From positions 36,642,232 to 36,706,231 of the forward strand of contig CM076267.1 in the NCBI GenBank assembly GCA_038380795.1: DNA of 64,000 nucleotides, in the 5' to 3' direction. Made by a program: the position numbers and the translations under genes. Positions 47,401-55,333 of this stretch are shown here, piece by piece. Within the stretch, counting starts at the first letter, position 1. Every line of letters starts with the position of its first letter. The notes below the pieces were generated by a model that had not been told where the DNA came from, did no database searches, and saw nothing but the letters and a program-made list of their open reading frames with translations. Origin of the DNA: Pyrocephalus nanus. Lineage: Eukaryota; Chordata; Aves; Passeriformes; Tyrannidae.

Positions 47401-50400
47401 CCTGACTGGGGGGTTGGGATTTTCTCCTGGGTTTGCTGCTGTTGTTGTTATAAACAAAGCTCTTTTTTTCTTTCCTCCTTCACACAATCCATCAGAGAAG
47501 AGGCCTCTGAGACCACTGAATTCTTTCCCAGAAGCTCTTTTATATCAAACACCTCCCTCTAAGGTCCTAATTAATTAATTCTTGTCATAATTCCATTAAA
47601 TGAACCAGAACTAGAGAAACTTATGGTGCCTTTTTTTTTTTAGTGTATTACAATTCTCATTGCAGCTGCTTAAATATATTTCAAAATGATGAAAAACCTG
47701 TCAAATGCTTATAGCAGGACGGTGAGATTGGTTAAACATCCTTAAAATCACCCAGTGTTGGATCTGCATCCACTCTCAGGCCACTCCACTGTCCCCCAGT
47801 ACTTGTTCTATCATTTTCCTTCCAGGGAATTTTCCTCCCTGAAACAGGAATAGCTTTGGGATCACTCCACTGAGGCTGACTCCTGATTCCCTCCTGGTTT
47901 GTCAATGCACGTATTTATCAATATTCCCCTTCCCTCATCTCAAGCAATTCATAAGGAATTAACACAGCTAATTAAAACAAAATCATTTCAATTATTAACA
48001 GGCAAAGATAGTGCAAAGCAAACTGCCAGGCAGCCTGTAAACACTGCAATACTTCACTGCTAAAGAGACACCATTTCTCCACACCCCTTAATTCAGGGGG
48101 CTCTGAAACATCTTTGAAGGGCATTTTTGAAGAGTTTTGAAATACCTTTGTAGTTTTGAAATACCTTTTAATTTACTTTTAATTTGATTTTAATTTAATT
48201 TTATTTAATTTATTATATTTATTATTTAATATTATTGTATCTTTATATGATATTTATTATATATAATAAAAATATAGTATAAATAATATATAAATATCTA
48301 ATGAATATATTATATTTTATATTATATTTAATATTATATTTAATTTATTTTTTATTTAATTTTAAATTTAATTTTTTTAATTTTGATTTTTTAAGCATTA
48401 CTTTTAATGTAAGAATTATTTTAACAGGAGTAATTCCATACCAGAACGTAATAATTCCATGTAAGAGCTGACCATGCAGTTGTTTTCAACCACTCATCAA
48501 ATATCTCCTTTGCTGCATTTCCATATTCAGAAAAGGCCCGGTGGAAAATTACTTTTGTTCCAGAATTAAGAGATTTCACTGATGTTTTAAAGGAGAGAAA
48601 GTCAGAGGAGGCAGCACCTGGATATTTAATTATTGTGCCCACACCCCAGAGTTTTAAAGCTTCTGAAGCTTCATTTTGTGCTTCAGATCTAAGAAATGCT
48701 ATTAAATGGCCAATGAATAAAGTAAAAAAAAAACAAAACAAATATAGATTAAAATCATTAATTCTGAGCAAAGATCCACCTGTCCAAGCCACGGGCTGCC
48801 AGCTTTTCCAGGAGAATTTCCAGGAGAAACATTCCCAAGCTCGGCATTTGGAAAGTAAAAAGGAAGCATTCCCTGGGTTTCCACACACCAACCCTCAGAT
48901 AAAGGGCTGGCTGAGTCCTCTCCCTTCTGCCATGGCTGTGTTGGGAATGAATTCCTTATTTCTTGGCTGAGGCTTTGGAGAATGGAGGGTGGGGAGGGCA
49001 GTGGGGAGGGTTTGGAGCACTTGGGAAGAACAAGGGACTTTATCCTGGGAAGCTGCTGGGCCACCCATAAATAGCAACCAAACTGCTCCAATCCCACTGG
49101 GTAGCCAGAAGGCAGAGAGTGGGGTCCCACCTTGTTCAAGCAACACTTCCCAATGGCTTGCAGGAATTCGTTGGTTTTCTCTGGCTCGTGCCCAGCCACG
49201 ACACGCACTGGTTTCACTGCCAGCGGCTCCCCCGTCACCAGCACTACCACGTCGATGGCCTTCTGAAGGAAGTTGATTTTGGAATCTTTATCCTGCCAAA
49301 AGAGCAAAGCCAGAGGTGTTTTTATCTCCGGGATGAGCAGACGTGCTTGGGGTTCAGAACTGGACTCCACAACCTGCCTCGAGGACCCTTGGACGGAGAC
49401 GACGTCGTGGAAAAGCAGAAGTGAAAAATAAACAGCAAATAAACAAATTAAAACTTTATTGGAGAGTTTCTGGCCCAGAGAATGAAATCCTGGGGTGAAG
49501 GAGAAAATCCAGTGGAGAGAAAACAGGGTTTTGTTAATAAAATGTAACAAAATCTTCCCTCCATTCAGAAATAAAAAGGAAGGGAAAGAAATGCTGCAAC
49601 CTCCTCTTAAATAGTTGTCCATCCTTCCTGAAATCTAATAATTTATGGAAGGAGACAGGACATTATTCTAAACCAAACATGTTTGCAAATAAAGACCCAA
49701 ACTCTCCTCCTCCATCCTCATCATTTCCAGGAGTTATCTGTGTGTTCTGTCCATGTAAGAAATCCTCATGGACCACACAGATTTTTAATATTTATTTATA
49801 TATATATACACATACAAAATATTTATATAAATACGTATATATACACAAAATATTTATATACACAAAATATTTACATTTATAAAATTATGTAAATAGATTA
49901 TATAAAAAGTTATATAAAGGATGGTGTAAAAAAATGACAAAATCAAGCCTGATATCCGATATTTGCATTTATAAGATAACATTTTACTAGACCTTAAAAG
50001 ATGAACCTCCCTGATAACCAGAGTGCCGTCCAGTGCAGCCGGTGCAGGAGGTGAATTTCTTCCAGACAAATCCCAGCAATTAAGGAATCCAACTGATTTC
50101 ACCCCTCCTGTTGATAACTCAGCTAAAAATGACTCTCCTGGTCTGCCACTCCAACAGAAACCCCAGCAGGGGAGCAGCCAAGTGCTCCTCCTGAGCAGTG
50201 GGTTTGGGATGGGGAACACAACCTGGAGACATCTTCCCCCACACTCCAGGACTGGGATCTCCTCTGCAAAACCACCTCATGGACTGGGGAAAGAAATTCT
50301 CAGCAATAATTGCCTGCAACAAGTGCCTCAAACATGCAAGAAGTGGTTGGAGGGAGGAGAAATTGGGCTCCCAAACCTGCTATTTCAGTTGCTACATTAA

Positions 50401-52140
50401 ACAAACACCCAGGGATGCAGCTGCCTAAACAGCAACACCCAAACACTGCCTCGTTTGCCAGGAACCAGCAACTCCAAATCAACTGGGGAGCTGGAGAGCT
50501 CAGGGAGCTCAGCCAAGAGCCAAGCAGAAAGCAGCAAATACAGAGGTTAAAGTCACCCCTGCACTTGAGAAAAGCAGTTTTCAGGGACAACATTCCCCTC
50601 CTCTCTCAGCAATGAGCCATTTTTACACTGCAATAAAGCTCCTGGGGAATGCAGCTCCTAAAGAAACGCCTCAGCAAGTCCTGGGATACTGAACAGGAAT
50701 ATTCCATGGATATGTGCACGTACACACAGATATATAAAGCCATAAAGCCACAGACTCCACTGAGAGACCACAAGGCTCTTTAAACCAGCAGCTTGTTCGT
50801 GTCCCAGCCACAAATCAATCTGTAGCTGTTCACCCCATGCAGTGCATCATAAAAAACCCACAGGCAGGAACTTCCACAGCTAAACTGAAGACAGATCCCT
50901 GGTGCAGAACACGGAAAAGGCCAGAAGAACCTCGTGGCAGCTTTCAAAGAAGCTTTTTACTTTAAAGCTAAGGAAGTTAGGAAGTCTCAGACCCACCTTA
51001 ACATTGTCTGACTTCAACTCAAAATCGGTGTAAAGTCCTTTCAGGAAACCTGTCACCCTGATTACCTAAAAAACAAGAGAAGGAGCAGGTTAAGAACACT
51101 TCAAGTAATAAATTAGTAAGTAACAAATAGTAATACAGCTCCTGGGGAGGGCTTTTCCAACCTCAGTCATTTTGGGATTCTGGGACTTAATTTCCAACCA
51201 TCCGCTGTTATGAACTGCACAACAGAAATGTTTGGTCACCGTTTAAACAACAATAATAACGACAGGCAGAGAGCACAGGACCTTCAGCAGAGTTAGAGCC
51301 TGGTCTCCAAAGAAATATGCTCTGAATGTTATTGATTTTTACCTGTATTGTTCATTTTTCACGTCATTCACTGGCCATTTAGTACCCTTTATTAGATCTG
51401 AAGCTTCAGAGCGTTTAAAACTTTGGGATACGGACACACTGATCATATGACCAGGTGCTCTCACCTTTATCTCCAGGGAAATTTCCCCCTCCAGCTCCTG
51501 CCCAACAGCCGAGGGCGTGTCAGTGATCCCAGAGCTGCCCGTTTCTAAGGAATGGGGTGCGATCCAGCAAGGTGGATAAAGAGGGGTAATTCCTAGTGGA
51601 TTTACGAGCGGGAACCTAAAGGCGTTTTCCTGGTTTCTGGAAGGATTTGGTTTCTCCATTCACAGAATCATCACAGCCGGGTTTGGGTTGGGACGGACCT
51701 TAAAGCTGATCCCATTCACGGGCACGGACACCTCCCGCTATCCCAGGCTGCTCCCACCTGGCCTTGCAGGCACTTCCAAGGATGGAGCAGCCACAGCATC
51801 TCTGAGAATTCCATCCCCACCCTCCCAATATCCCCACCTTCCCAATATTCCTTCCCGATATCCCACCCAACCCTGTCCTCTGCCAGCGCGAACCCCTTTT
51901 CCCCATCACCCCGCGTTTCCCCGACCCCTCGGCCCAGAGCAGTGCCCGGGGGTGTCCCCAGCGCGGGGGGTTGTCCCGGGGATGCCGTGTGCCCCCGGGG
52001 GTGGCATCCTGTCCCACCTCGGCGATGAGGTCGTGCAGGTAGCGGAACGGGGGCTTGTTGAGCAGCGCGTCCGTGAGCGGCGGCTTGCGGATCACCTGCC
52101 CCAGGCTCTCCCGCGTCCGCCGCGCCACCGCCTCGTTCAT
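29322..52140 (-). CDS. TRAF3IP1: TRAF3IP1 (IFT54 / MIP-T3), complete, 15 coding exons
   Basis: Join of 52018-52140, 50997-51065, 49131-49292, 47175-47315, 46566-47009, 45533-45610, 42390-42465, 40259-40348, 38246-38318, 38012-38095, 37637-37751, 37108-37144, 36587-36663, 30226-30449 and 29322-29487: 1959 nt, 652 residues, human 691. The family product is the IFT-B subunit IFT54: an N-terminal calponin-homology-like domain (about 1-120) that binds tubulin, a long basic/acidic K-E-R-rich linker (about 140-340), a conserved middle segment ([19 protein letters not shown]) and a C-terminal coiled coil (about 525-650) that pairs with IFT20; it also binds TRAF3. Identity rests on strong similarity to human along the whole length. 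The shortfall against human is in the poorly conserved linker, where one more exon may exist in intron 7. Confidence 0.95.
29598..29735 (-). mobile_element. CR1 LINE 3' fragment (TRAF3IP1 intron 14)
   Basis: Antisense to plus, same strand as the gene; 'atcatcgaatcccagaacgg' to 'ccaacccggccttt'. Confidence 0.9.
29855..29998 (+). mobile_element. CR1 LINE 3' fragment (TRAF3IP1 intron 14)
   Basis: Sense on plus; forms inverted pairs with the CR1 at 29598 and with that at 30558 across exon 14. Confidence 0.9.
30226..30449 (-). CDS. TRAF3IP1: TRAF3IP1 exon 14 (coiled coil)
   Basis: 75 codons with [20 protein letters not shown] and [20 protein letters not shown]; heptad-like, aligned to the human IFT20-binding coiled coil. 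Acceptor CCCTCAG, donor GTCAGT, phase 0 in and 2 out. Flanked by CR1 copies in opposite orientations. Confidence 0.96.
30558..30680 (-). mobile_element. CR1 LINE 3' fragment (TRAF3IP1 intron 13)
   Basis: 'ggaatcacagggtggtttca' to 'gggatccaggggcagccaca'. Confidence 0.9.
32022..32287 (+). repeat. Left arm of a long-range inverted repeat (TRAF3IP1 intron 13)
   Basis: About 266 bp from 'ccaccagcttcccaggataa' to 'ctggaaaagctggcagcc' that is nearly identical, in reverse complement, to 48794-49060. Differences are a handful of single bases. Family not recognised. Confidence 0.93.
32605..32812 (-). mobile_element. Two adjoining CR1 fragments (TRAF3IP1 intron 13)
   Basis: 'cacagaatcccaggatcatt' start of one, then 'agatcacagagtggtttatt' to 'agggatggagcagcccca' of a second. 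Confidence 0.85.
34016..34040 (+). repeat. Poly(T)25, TRAF3IP1 intron 13
   Basis: Uninterrupted T run, A25 in the transcript. Confidence 0.9.
34212..34585 (-). mobile_element. CR1 LINE, one of the longest copies (TRAF3IP1 intron 13)
   Basis: Extends from 'gatggaatcatggaattcca' through 'tccctgtgtcctgtccctcc' to 'ttcccttctccaggctgcac'. Confidence 0.92.
36214..36309. repeat. Perfect 42-bp foldback with 12-nt loop
   Basis: Arm 36214-36255 (ttgctggatcccaccccatt...) is the exact reverse complement of 36268-36309; loop 36256-36267. Lies in TRAF3IP1 intron 13, 278 bp downstream of exon 13 in the transcript. The right arm and its flank are also found at 51549-51595. Confidence 0.96.
36587..36663 (-). 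CDS. TRAF3IP1: TRAF3IP1 exon 13
   Basis: Reads [20 protein letters not shown] then QTADR; human [20 protein letters not shown]. Acceptor CAACAG, donor GTAAGG, phase 1 in and 0 out. Confidence 0.95.
36843..37100. repeat. AT-rich (TA)n and (AAATCT)n array, TRAF3IP1 intron 12
   Basis: Alternating 'tatata', 'atttataaaatctaaatct' units fill most of the 444-bp intron and begin within 10 bp of the exon 12 donor. Confidence 0.9.
37108..37144 (-). CDS. TRAF3IP1: TRAF3IP1 exon 12 (micro-exon, 37 nt)
   Basis: Encodes [12 protein letters not shown] plus one base; human VELEEEEKHGG. Acceptor GTTCAG, donor GTATGT. The donor is followed at once by the AT-rich repeat of intron 12. Confidence 0.9.
37250..37590 (-). 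mobile_element. CR1 LINE, long copy (TRAF3IP1 intron 11)
   Basis: Same arrangement as 34212-34585, ending 47 bp from the exon 11 donor. Confidence 0.92.
37637..37751 (-). CDS. TRAF3IP1: TRAF3IP1 exon 11
   Basis: Reads [20 protein letters not shown] then [18 protein letters not shown]; human has EEDDQFVVEAA at this place. Acceptor CCTGCAG, donor GTCTGG, phase 2 in and 0 out. Confidence 0.95.
38012..38095 (-). CDS. TRAF3IP1: TRAF3IP1 exon 10
   Basis: Reads [20 protein letters not shown] then SEPLLPE; same as human apart from the last residues. Acceptor GTTGCAG, donor GTGGGC, phase 2 on both sides. Confidence 0.96.
38246..38318 (-). CDS. TRAF3IP1: TRAF3IP1 exon 9
   Basis: Reads [20 protein letters not shown] then PPQ; phase 1 in, 2 out, donor GTGGGT. 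The acceptor is a tandem CAGCAG; using the upstream AG (exon from 38321) adds one alanine in frame. Confidence 0.88.
38585..38665. repeat. Short tandem repeat in TRAF3IP1 intron 8
   Basis: About four units of 'tttatatattgggaggg' with varying T runs. Confidence 0.85.
39194..39405. mobile_element. CR1 tails in opposite orientations (TRAF3IP1 intron 8)
   Basis: 39194-39234 is antisense ('cacagaatcataggatggct'); 39335-39405 is a sense 3' end of another subfamily ('gctggacttgatgctcctgg', 'ttgttctatgatcctga'). Confidence 0.85.
40259..40348 (-). CDS. TRAF3IP1: TRAF3IP1 exon 8
   Basis: 30 codons in phase 1, [20 protein letters not shown] then [10 protein letters not shown]. Acceptor GTTCCAG, donor GTAGGG. 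Linker region, weak similarity to human. Confidence 0.8.
41700..41768 (-). mobile_element. CR1 tail fragment (TRAF3IP1 intron 7)
   Basis: 'aggttggaaaagaccagacc' and 'atcatcaggtccaacct'. Confidence 0.85.
42390..42465 (-). CDS. TRAF3IP1: TRAF3IP1 exon 7
   Basis: Reads [20 protein letters not shown] then KPTGEG, resembling human [20 protein letters not shown]. Acceptor TTTTCCAG, donor GTAACC, phase 0 in and 1 out. Confidence 0.88.
43093..43158 (+). repeat. (GGAT)n microsatellite, about 16 copies, TRAF3IP1 intron 6
   Basis: Perfect 'ggat' repeat on the plus strand, (ATCC)n in the transcript. Confidence 0.98.
45190..45262 (+). mobile_element. CR1 3' tail (TRAF3IP1 intron 6)
   Basis: 'gatgagctttaaggtccctc' and 'gccaccctgggattttggga'. 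Confidence 0.85.
45533..45610 (-). CDS. TRAF3IP1: TRAF3IP1 exon 6
   Basis: 26 codons, [20 protein letters not shown] then CQPDNE; acceptor TTTTGCAG, donor GTCAGT, phase 0. Poorly conserved linker, so support comes mainly from borders and frame. Confidence 0.8.
45828..46240. mobile_element. CR1 pair, antisense tail joined to a long sense copy (TRAF3IP1 intron 5)
   Basis: 45828-45890 antisense ('gaatcccagaatggtttggg'); 45893-46240 sense from 'ctgacaggctgggagagctg' to 'gggtgggactggatggtgtt'. Confidence 0.9.
46278..46330 (+). repeat. A-rich tract following a CR1, TRAF3IP1 intron 5
   Basis: Two A runs of about 17 separated by 'caaaaaac', then further A/C repeats. Confidence 0.9.
46566..47009 (-). 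CDS. TRAF3IP1: TRAF3IP1 exon 5 (K/E/R-rich linker)
   Basis: 148 codons, nearly all charged (starts [20 protein letters not shown], ends [10 protein letters not shown]). Acceptor TTTTTAG, donor GTAAGG, phase 0. The coding strand is almost pure purine for 0.44 kb. Human has the same kind of RDRERDRDKGKDRD linker. Confidence 0.92.
47175..47315 (-). CDS. TRAF3IP1: TRAF3IP1 exon 4
   Basis: 47 codons, [20 protein letters not shown] followed by a charged stretch ending SHREKE; acceptor CCTTGCAG, donor GTAGAA. Human has [20 protein letters not shown]. Confidence 0.94.
48150..48420. repeat. AT-rich low-complexity stretch, TRAF3IP1 intron 3
   Basis: Nearly only A and T with runs of 'tttaatttaattttatttaa' and 'atataata' type. 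Confidence 0.9.
48603..48760 (+). repeat. Unidentified repeat module, inverted relative to 51339-51460
   Basis: Shares 'gcacctgg', 'agttttaaa', 'tctgaagcttca', 'cttcagatcta' and 'aaatggccaatgaat' with the reverse complement of 51339-51460. More diverged than the 266-bp pair and joined to it on the right, suggesting pieces of one larger old element. Confidence 0.75.
48794..49060 (-). repeat. Right arm of the long-range inverted repeat (TRAF3IP1 intron 3)
   Basis: Reverse complement partner of 32022-32287, ending 70 bp from the exon 3 donor. Nearly identical, so either a recent mobile-element pair or a recent duplication. Confidence 0.93.
49131..49292 (-). CDS. TRAF3IP1: TRAF3IP1 exon 3
   Basis: 54 codons with [20 protein letters not shown] and [20 protein letters not shown], the most conserved part of the CH-like domain. 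Donor GTGGGA; both borders phase 0. Confidence 0.96.
49785..49920. repeat. TA-rich repeat, TRAF3IP1 intron 2
   Basis: Repeats of 'tatatacacaaaatatttata' spaced about 28 bp. Confidence 0.9.
50997..51065 (-). CDS. TRAF3IP1: TRAF3IP1 exon 2
   Basis: 23 codons, [20 protein letters not shown] then NVK; acceptor TTTTTTAG, donor GTGGGT, phase 0 on both sides. Confidence 0.95.
51145..51190 (+). mobile_element. CR1 3' tail remnant (TRAF3IP1 intron 1)
   Basis: 'gggcttttccaacctcagtc' and 'ttttgggattctggga'. Confidence 0.65.
51339..51460 (-). repeat. Unidentified repeat module, partner of 48603-48760
   Basis: Reverse complement similarity to 48603-48760 as described there; directly adjoins the 51473-51600 module, supporting a single composite element in TRAF3IP1 intron 1. 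Confidence 0.75.
51473..51600 (+). repeat. Unidentified repeat module, copy related to 36171-36330
   Basis: Shares 'gggaaatttccccct', 'agctcctgcccaacagcc' and 'gatccagcaaggtggataaa' with 36171-36330 in the same order and orientation, but lacks the extra arm that makes the foldback there. TRAF3IP1 intron 1. Confidence 0.85.
51660..51890 (-). mobile_element. CR1 LINE 3' fragment (TRAF3IP1 intron 1)
   Basis: Antisense; 'cacagaatcatcacagccgg' to 'ccctgtcctctgccag'. Abuts the CpG-rich promoter block. Confidence 0.9.
52018..52140 (-). CDS. TRAF3IP1: TRAF3IP1 exon 1
   Basis: Starts at 52138-52140 with [20 protein letters not shown], then [12 protein letters not shown]; donor GTGGGA, phase 0. Start agrees with human (MNAAVVRRTQEALGKVI). 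First piece of the CH-like domain. Confidence 0.95.
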
Positions 52141-52204
52141 GGCGGCGGCACCGCGGCCCGGCGCTCAGCCGGGGCTCATCCCAGGGGATCCAGGCGGGAC
52201 AAGC

Positions 52205-52277
52205 AGGGGATTCCAGCCGGGATCGCCCCGGGAATCCAGCCGGGATCGCCCCGGGAATCCAGCCGGGATCGGCCGCG
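52205..52277. repeat. 23-bp tandem repeat in the TRAF3IP1 5' flank
   Basis: Three copies of 'ggaatccagccgggatcgccccg' (the first with ggatt, the last with ggccg) starting about 65 bp upstream of the start codon, so in the 5' UTR or core promoter. Confidence 0.9.
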
Positions 52278-52567
52278 CTCCCGGCGTGCCCCGCGCTGCG
52301 CATGCGCGCCGCCCGTTGCTAAGGGCAGCGCGGCCATGGCAACCGCAGCGCCCAGAGGGAAAAAAAACCTCCCGGAATAATCAGGGAATAAATAAACGCT
52401 GCGGCACAGGGAGGGGGGGATAACAGCGGGGAACGCGGGAGGTTTCAGTGCGGTGACAGTGGACTTTATCGCTAAGGGTGTTCCCGTGATCCCGTCGTTG
52501 TGAGCCGGCACGGGAAGGACGCGGAGATGCTGGAGCGAAGCCACAGGAGGCTCCAAGGCGTTCCCCG

Positions 52568-52730
52568 GGGATGGAATTCCCAAAGGAGCTGTGGCGGCCC
52601 CTGGATCCCTGGAAGCGTCCAAGGCCAGGTTGGACGGGGCTTGGAGCCACCTGGGCTGGTGGAAGGTGTCCCTGCCCATGGATGAGCTTTAAGGTCCCTT
52701 CCAACCCCATCCAGGCTGGGATTGTGGGGG
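52568..52730 (+). mobile_element. CR1 LINE 3' fragment upstream of TRAF3IP1
   Basis: Sense, opposite to TRAF3IP1 and about 430 bp upstream of its start codon, bounding the promoter. Confidence 0.9.
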
Positions 52731-53294
52731 TGCTGAGAGCCACAGTACAGCCCAGGCTGGATATTTTCCATGATATCCAAATCAAACCTCCCCTGGCACA
52801 GCTTGAGGCTGTTTCCTCTCCTCCTGTCCCTTGATCCCCAGGAGCAGAGCCCGACCCCACCTGGATTCACCCTCCTGTCAGGGAGCTGTGGAGAACATTA
52901 AAATTGCCCCTGAGAGACAGGAAAGAGTCTGAAAGTCATTAATGTGGTAACTGAAGTCTGTATTAAGATTGAATTATACAGCAAAAGTTTTAATAAACAA
53001 AAAGGAAGGATCAGCCCATTTGCTTTCCAGTAAACATCAGACTGTGCTTCTGCAAATGGGGAAAAAAACCCCCACACTAAAAGAACTTTAACTTGCATCA
53101 AAATCCCAATTCTCCAGCTGAACCCAGGTCTTTGCATAGTGCAATCCCACCCAGGTTGGGAACACCTCACACAGACATGGGAATGTTGGCTTAGGAACCG
53201 ACTGGAACATTAAAGCCAATTAAGACTGTGCCCCCCTCCAATGTCAAACACCACTTTGTGCCATTGCCAGTGAGACATCCAGAGACAAAGCAAC

Positions 53295-55224
53295 TAAGCA
53301 TCTAGAAATGACATTTTATTTTGTGAAGAACACTTGAAAAATAAAGATGAAAGCTTTTCCAGGCTTTGCAATATAACCATCATAACCCATGGAATCACAA
53401 AGACTCCGTTTTCCAAAGGGGTTCCCTTTCCCTAACACCACCACCCTCCCCCCATTTTCCACGAACTCTCATCCTGTGGAACAAGCCACAAGAGTTTTAA
53501 GGAAAAAAAAACGAAAGATACGCATTTTTTAGCCAATATTAAAAATAATCCAAGATTGGTTCAGTGCAGGTGCTGCTACATCACACTTGAACAAAGGCAC
53601 GAAATCCCCTCTCGGAATTCACACTTGGATTTCTCCCCGCTCACTGTTCTCAGGGAGAAAGCAGAGTCAGCAAAAGGGGAAGGCTGAGCTCAGTCCAGCT
53701 CTCCAGCAGCAGCTGGAGGAGCCAAAGGGACAGCAGAGAAGTGCAATGCAGTGGAACCGCCTGGAAACACAAACCTTTCCAACCAGCACCTGGATCCCTC
53801 CTGGAAACCTGGGCTCCCAAGAACACTTGATTTGGAAGAAGGCGACAAAACAAGATAGGAAAGCATCAGCTGCCCTCACCTCAGGCAGGATATCTATATC
53901 CATGAAACCAGGATTTCAGGATTCCAGTGGATTCAAGGACATCAAACAGCCCCTTCTGGAGCGATGGGCCCCAAAAAGCACAGAAGCTGAACTTTAAAGA
54001 TATGCACAGAAATAAATAAATACTGATCATGTGCTTTCTGGTGCTTTTCACTTCTCTTTTTTTTTTTTTTTTTTTTGGCTGATATCTGAGTGTCAGTTTT
54101 TAATCTCTCAGCTGTCTGAAATGCCAGACTATTCTAAAAAAGGAAAAAAATCCCACCTTAGGCAAAGTTTTAGGAGTCTGCTGAACCCGCAGCTCCTGCT
54201 ACATCCACCGTCAGATATTTGCTGCAGTTCCCAAAAGCAACTGGTATTTTGTCCTCTCGTTATTATCAATTAGGGATAATCAGGCTTACTTCTGACCTTA
54301 ATACTTGAGGACCTTGGGCACACAGAGTCCTGCTGTCAGACAGAGGCTCCACACGAGCCCTGTGACACCAGGGGAAACACCTTGTCAAACGTGACAGAGC
54401 GTCAGAACCACTGGAAAGGTGAGAAATGAGGGAAATTCCTCTGAAAAAAGAGCACTGAAGAGAAATACAAGCCCTTTTCCTGAGTCCAGGAAAACCCACT
54501 TAACTCCAAACACTGGATCTGGCAATTCTGTCTCACCGTTTTGTCTGTTAATGAAACTTCTGGACAGCAAGAAAAGTCCTAGAAACTGCAAAACTCGATT
54601 TAGTGGCAACAACAACAACAAACTTCAAAATGTAGGAGTACCACACTCTTGTTCCAGGTCACAAAAGCCCTCTGGGTTTTGCATCTCGACAGCTCCTGAA
54701 TTTGCCCTTTTTTCAGCCAGTTCTGTGCACTTTGTTCAGAGATTTCCTTCATTCCTCCAGTCTGGCTCCAGCTCCTACAGACTCAGGTTTATGTAGAGAG
54801 AGAAAAGCAAATTCTGGTACTGGCAGTAACTTCAGTGATGAGGGATGGGGAAAAAAAAAAAATTCTCCAGAGGGATGGTTCTGACTGGATCAAACCTCAG
54901 CAGTGATGGTGCAACATGTCAGATCTGCCCCCAAAAAATCCATTCAGGGAGAACACAGAAGAGCCACCAATATTATTGAATGCATCACTCCATTTCCTCC
55001 CAGATAAAGTGCATTTACCCAGCCTGAGAGCAGGTACCACGAGGAGAAAGGGACACTAAAGCACTTCCCCAAGAGAGAGCAGAAGAAAAATCAGAGTTTT
55101 CCTGAATCCTACCCCCAGTGTGGCTCCGGGAATTCTCGAGGATGCCATGGGAAAGCCCCTCTGGCTGCTCCATGGTGGTAGATGGATACAGTGTGCTGTG
55201 GTGAGCAAAGCCCCTCCTCCTGTG
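53295..55224 (-). other. USP40: USP40 3' UTR (probable extent)
   Basis: Runs from the stop to just past the minus-strand AATAAA at 53315-53320 (context CACAAAATAAAATG). CR1-free, and shows no coding exon. Contains a T18 run at about 54059-54076. Confidence 0.6.
53315..53320 (-). promoter_or_regulatory. USP40: Probable USP40 poly(A) signal
   Basis: AATAAA on the minus strand about 1.9 kb after the stop, the first canonical hexamer in a setting without A-repeats. The end would lie about 1.15 kb from the TRAF3IP1 start codon. Confidence 0.55.
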
Positions 55225-55333
55225 CTATCTGAAAACCCCCACGTTGATGGAAAGAGCCACCTCTGGTTTCCGGGGCTTCATGTGGAGCTTCTCCTCTGGG
55301 AAAAAGGGATCCTGGGCGCTCCTGGCTTGGCGG
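55225..55333 (-). CDS. USP40: USP40 last exon, coding part
   Basis: Encodes ...SAQDPFFPEEKLHMKPRKPE then VALSINVGVFR, stop TAG at 55225-55227. Acceptor CCTGCAG. Confidence 0.93.

Larger units (their letters stand above)
51880..52350. promoter_or_regulatory. TRAF3IP1: CpG-rich promoter region of TRAF3IP1
   Basis: GC- and CpG-rich block around exon 1, falling off on both sides. No TATA box is visible. Limits are by eye. Confidence 0.75.

Noticed and set aside
48421..49622. Long minus-strand frames overlapping TRAF3IP1 exon 3 and the inverted repeat
   Set aside because: Only the 54-codon exon 3 part is conserved; the rest is intron and repeat sequence with matching text at 32179-32442.
52898..53170. 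90-codon frame between USP40 and TRAF3IP1
   Set aside because: No similarity recognised, no splice or promoter support; treated as spacer.
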